DNA of 5,602 nucleotides. It comes from a bacterium (GTDB lineage Bacteria; Zhuqueibacterota; Zhuqueibacteria; Thermofontimicrobiales; Thermofontimicrobiaceae). The notes beneath the pieces were generated by a model. That model saw only the letters and a program-made list of their open reading frames with translations, was not told the origin of the DNA and ran no database searches. The DNA lies in the NCBI GenBank assembly GCA_025453735.1, contig JALOPY010000423.1, positions 1-5,602 of the forward strand, read 5' to 3'. The position numbers were made by a program, and so were the translations under genes. Positions 3,998-5,602 of this stretch are shown one piece after another (position 1 is the stretch's first letter; each line of letters begins with the position of its first letter).

Positions 3998-5602
3998 CTA
4001 ACGCAACAGTACCATCTTATTCGTCTTGATAAAATCGCCAGCTTGCAGGCTATAGAAATAGACGCCGCTGGTGACCTGCGCGCCCTTATCATTTCGCCCA
4101 TCCCACTGGATGAAATATTGTCCCGCGTTTTTGAAATCACTGACCAGGGTTCGAATTTTTTGCCCCATAATATTATAAATTGTCAGCTCCACCAACTGGC
4201 GCTTTCCAATTCGATAGGAAATGGTCGTCGTTGGATTGAATGGATTGGGATAGTTTTGTCGTAAATCATAACTTAATTCGAAGCGAGGATTGTTCTCTTT
4301 TACCGCTGATGGCTGATATCCGATGACATCCTCGGCGCTGCGAGGTTTCAATTTATAGTTATTAAACGAGAACCAGCCGATACCAATCACTTTTTCGAAT
4401 TTATCGTTCAGCGCATAAGTCGAGTCAAAATTTCCCGGATAGGTTCCATTTTCATCGACCCGATAGCCGCCGGTGCCGTCATTGATTTCGATCTCTCCAT
4501 AATTTTGGGTGACATCCGGGAATGGATTGCTGACGAACACATTGTTAAATTCTATCAAAACGCCTTCATAACTCTCAGCTTCGACACTCCCAGTTCGCGC
4601 CTGACCAGTTGTTAATTTCAGCGGCTCGATCTTGTAACCCGTTCCTAAGGAGTCAAGATTAGTTATAAAATTTAATCGCGTCAGCCCAATGCTTTCTTCC
4701 ACGGTTGCTGTGACACGAACCGAATCACCGCGATGGGGTGTATGAGCTGCGTCATTCACCCAGATACCACACCACGGTTGCTCTTTATCCTGAAGAATAT
4801 AATCGCCCAAAATGTCATCGGGTGATGCAGTAACAATGCCTGAGACCGTGACTTCCATTCCGAGGTAGCCCGAATTTCGATCCTTAAATGGCGTCCATTG
4901 CAGATCTTTAATGGTCAAGCCGCCATCCCGGACGATGTAAAAATATTGACTGGTGGACGTGTCACCCGGCATGGATGACCAATCACCAACATTATCCGAT
5001 GACCGAATAAAATATTGAACAAACGAATTATCCGCAAGCTTCGGGATAGTGAGTGTGTAAATTGAATCGACTCCCGCCATACTGCCAACCTGCCATCGTC
5101 CATTATTAATTCGATAGTGAACTTGTGCCAGGCTGACCCCACCAGTCGTATCAATTATTTTTGCTGATATGAGCACATCATCGCTTGATTTGGGCGCCAC
5201 CGGTTGACGAGTGACATTGGTGATCAATGGCGGATTGGATAATATTGTGATGTCAGCAGACGTCATTGGAGCAATTTCAAAACCGGTGCCATACGGATTG
5301 CTTCTGATATAGCCTTTGATATCGATGCCCGTCCCATTGGGGGGATATTTGTATTTGCCGGTATTGAGGCTATCGTAAAGCGGATTGGACCAGCTATCGA
5401 CATTTACCTGGCCGGTCGCATCCGCGATCAGCATATCATTTCCTGGCAGCGCGCTATTGATGACCGTGGCATTTTTGATGATGACATAGCAACATTCATG
5501 TTTTTCACCAACCCCCAGAGCTAACTCGGCACAGGTGACTTCGGTAGGACCAGGAATTTTGAATCCCACGCCGATCGGTTCGACTGGAACCGGGGGATTA
5601 AC
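3998..5602 (-). CDS. Secreted multidomain protein with OB-like modules and T9SS type A sorting domain, 5' end outside the window
   Basis: 534 codons are visible, open at the right edge; a GTG at 5569 is internal, because the frame continues upstream as VNPPVPVEPIG. Using visible residue numbers: about 15-121 is an OB-like module (LIADATGQVNVD); about 123-225 an Ig/FN3-like module (VHYRINNGRWQ, VQYFIRSSDN); about 232-330 a second OB-like module (VSGIVTASPDD, YILQDKEQPWCGIWV); about 335-428 a third (IEINDGTGGYRVD, ending YKLKPRSAEDVIG); 443-534 the T9SS type A sorting domain, with QNYPNPFNPTTTISY, LTIYNIMGQ, WDGRNDKG, SGVYFYSL and the final KMVLLR. The sorting domain directs export across the outer membrane and is normally removed when the protein is anchored or released. 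OB-like pairs of this style occur beside secreted nucleases and lamin-tail proteins, but no catalytic domain is visible here. Function is unknown; any enzyme would have to lie upstream. It is the first of the three co-directional genes. Confidence 0.85.
   Translation of the reverse strand, partial: VNPPVPVEPIGVGFKIPGPTEVTCAELALGVGEKHECCYVIIKNATVINSALPGNDMLIADATGQVNVDSWSNPLYDSLNTGKYKYPPNGTGIDIKGYIRSNPYGTGFEIAPMTSADITILSNPPLITNVTRQPVAPKSSDDVLISAKIIDTTGGVSLAQVHYRINNGRWQVGSMAGVDSIYTLTIPKLADNSFVQYFIRSSDNVGDWSSMPGDTSTSQYFYIVRDGGLTIKDLQWTPFKDRNSGYLGMEVTVSGIVTASPDDILGDYILQDKEQPWCGIWVNDAAHTPHRGDSVRVTATVEESIGLTRLNFITNLDSLGTGYKIEPLKLTTGQARTGSVEAESYEGVLIEFNNVFVSNPFPDVTQNYGEIEINDGTGGYRVDENGTYPGNFDSTYALNDKFEKVIGIGWFSFNNYKLKPRSAEDVIGYQPSAVKENNPRFELSYDLRQNYPNPFNPTTTISYRIGKRQLVELTIYNIMGQKIRTLVSDFKNAGQYFIQWDGRNDKGAQVTSGVYFYSLQAGDFIKTNKMVLLR
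4001..4276 (-). other. T9SS type A C-terminal sorting domain (about 92 residues)
   Basis: The segment opens with LSYDLRQNYPNPFNP and ends with KTNKMVLLR just before the stop. It contains the family's conserved order: NPFNP, hydrophobic strand VELTIYNIMGQ, G-x-Y-x-x-x-WDGR-(N/D)-x-x-G, SGVYFY and a basic final strand. This is the strongest taxonomic clue in the window, since the NYPNPFNPxT form is typical of KSB1, Calditrichota, Ignavibacteria and related FCB lineages. It implies that the cell has a PorU-type sortase system elsewhere. Confidence 0.9.

Noticed and set aside
3938..4264. Plus-strand open frame of 108 codons
   Set aside because: It starts in the palindromic element and runs opposite the T9SS sorting domain, which is certain on the minus strand.
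4915..5154. Minus-strand open frame of 79 codons in another frame
   Set aside because: It is embedded in the secreted-protein gene, with a product lacking any family features.
5567..5569. GTG at 5569 as the start of the secreted protein
   Set aside because: The frame is open to the window edge and reads a plausible linker upstream; no signal peptide follows the GTG.

Overview
The window reads as a piece of an FCB-superphylum genome, most like candidate division KSB1, Calditrichota or Ignavibacteria. The assignment is an inference from three things in the sequence: a C-terminal type IX secretion (T9SS) type A sorting domain with the NYPNPFNP-type opening, a TonB-dependent receptor with an N-terminal carboxypeptidase-regulatory-like domain, and the lack of clear Shine-Dalgarno sequences before the two visible starts. 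Base composition is moderate and codon use looks uniform across the genes. No phage, IS, CRISPR, tRNA or rRNA signal was seen.

All genes lie on the minus strand, so transcription runs from high to low coordinates. (1) 3998-5602 is the 3' part of a large secreted protein with three OB-like modules, one Ig/FN3-like module and a T9SS sorting domain; its start is outside the window. (2) 3845-3997 is a 153-base spacer holding two compact palindromic elements, one of them a 56-base nested double hairpin with mutually complementary loops. (3) 2453-3844 encodes a lipoprotein of about 463 residues: two duplicated Ig/FN3-like modules, then an alpha/beta domain resembling class I glutamine-amidotransferase folds but with no cysteine. 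(4) 2143-2452 is a 310-base non-coding spacer with a perfect 17-bp hairpin nested inside an imperfect inverted repeat. (5) 1-2142 is a TonB-dependent outer-membrane receptor running off the left edge, with its reading frame broken twice.

The receptor is the main oddity. Signal peptide and start of the regulatory domain are in one frame, the plug and first half of the barrel in another, and the rest of the barrel back in the first. At both breaks the protein is not merely shifted: a stretch of family-typical sequence appears to be missing (roughly 30 residues at the first, roughly 13 at the second, estimated from memory of the family). The pattern suggests two short deletions whose lengths cancel modulo 3. 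This is either a very young pseudogene or an assembly error; the sequence alone cannot decide.

Functionally the group is a cell-envelope set: a secreted surface-anchored protein, a lipoprotein and an outer-membrane transporter. A shared role in capturing some substrate at the surface is plausible, but the sequence does not identify the substrate. I found no convincing new defence or mobile system here; the palindromic intergenic elements and the doubly broken receptor are what deserve a second look.
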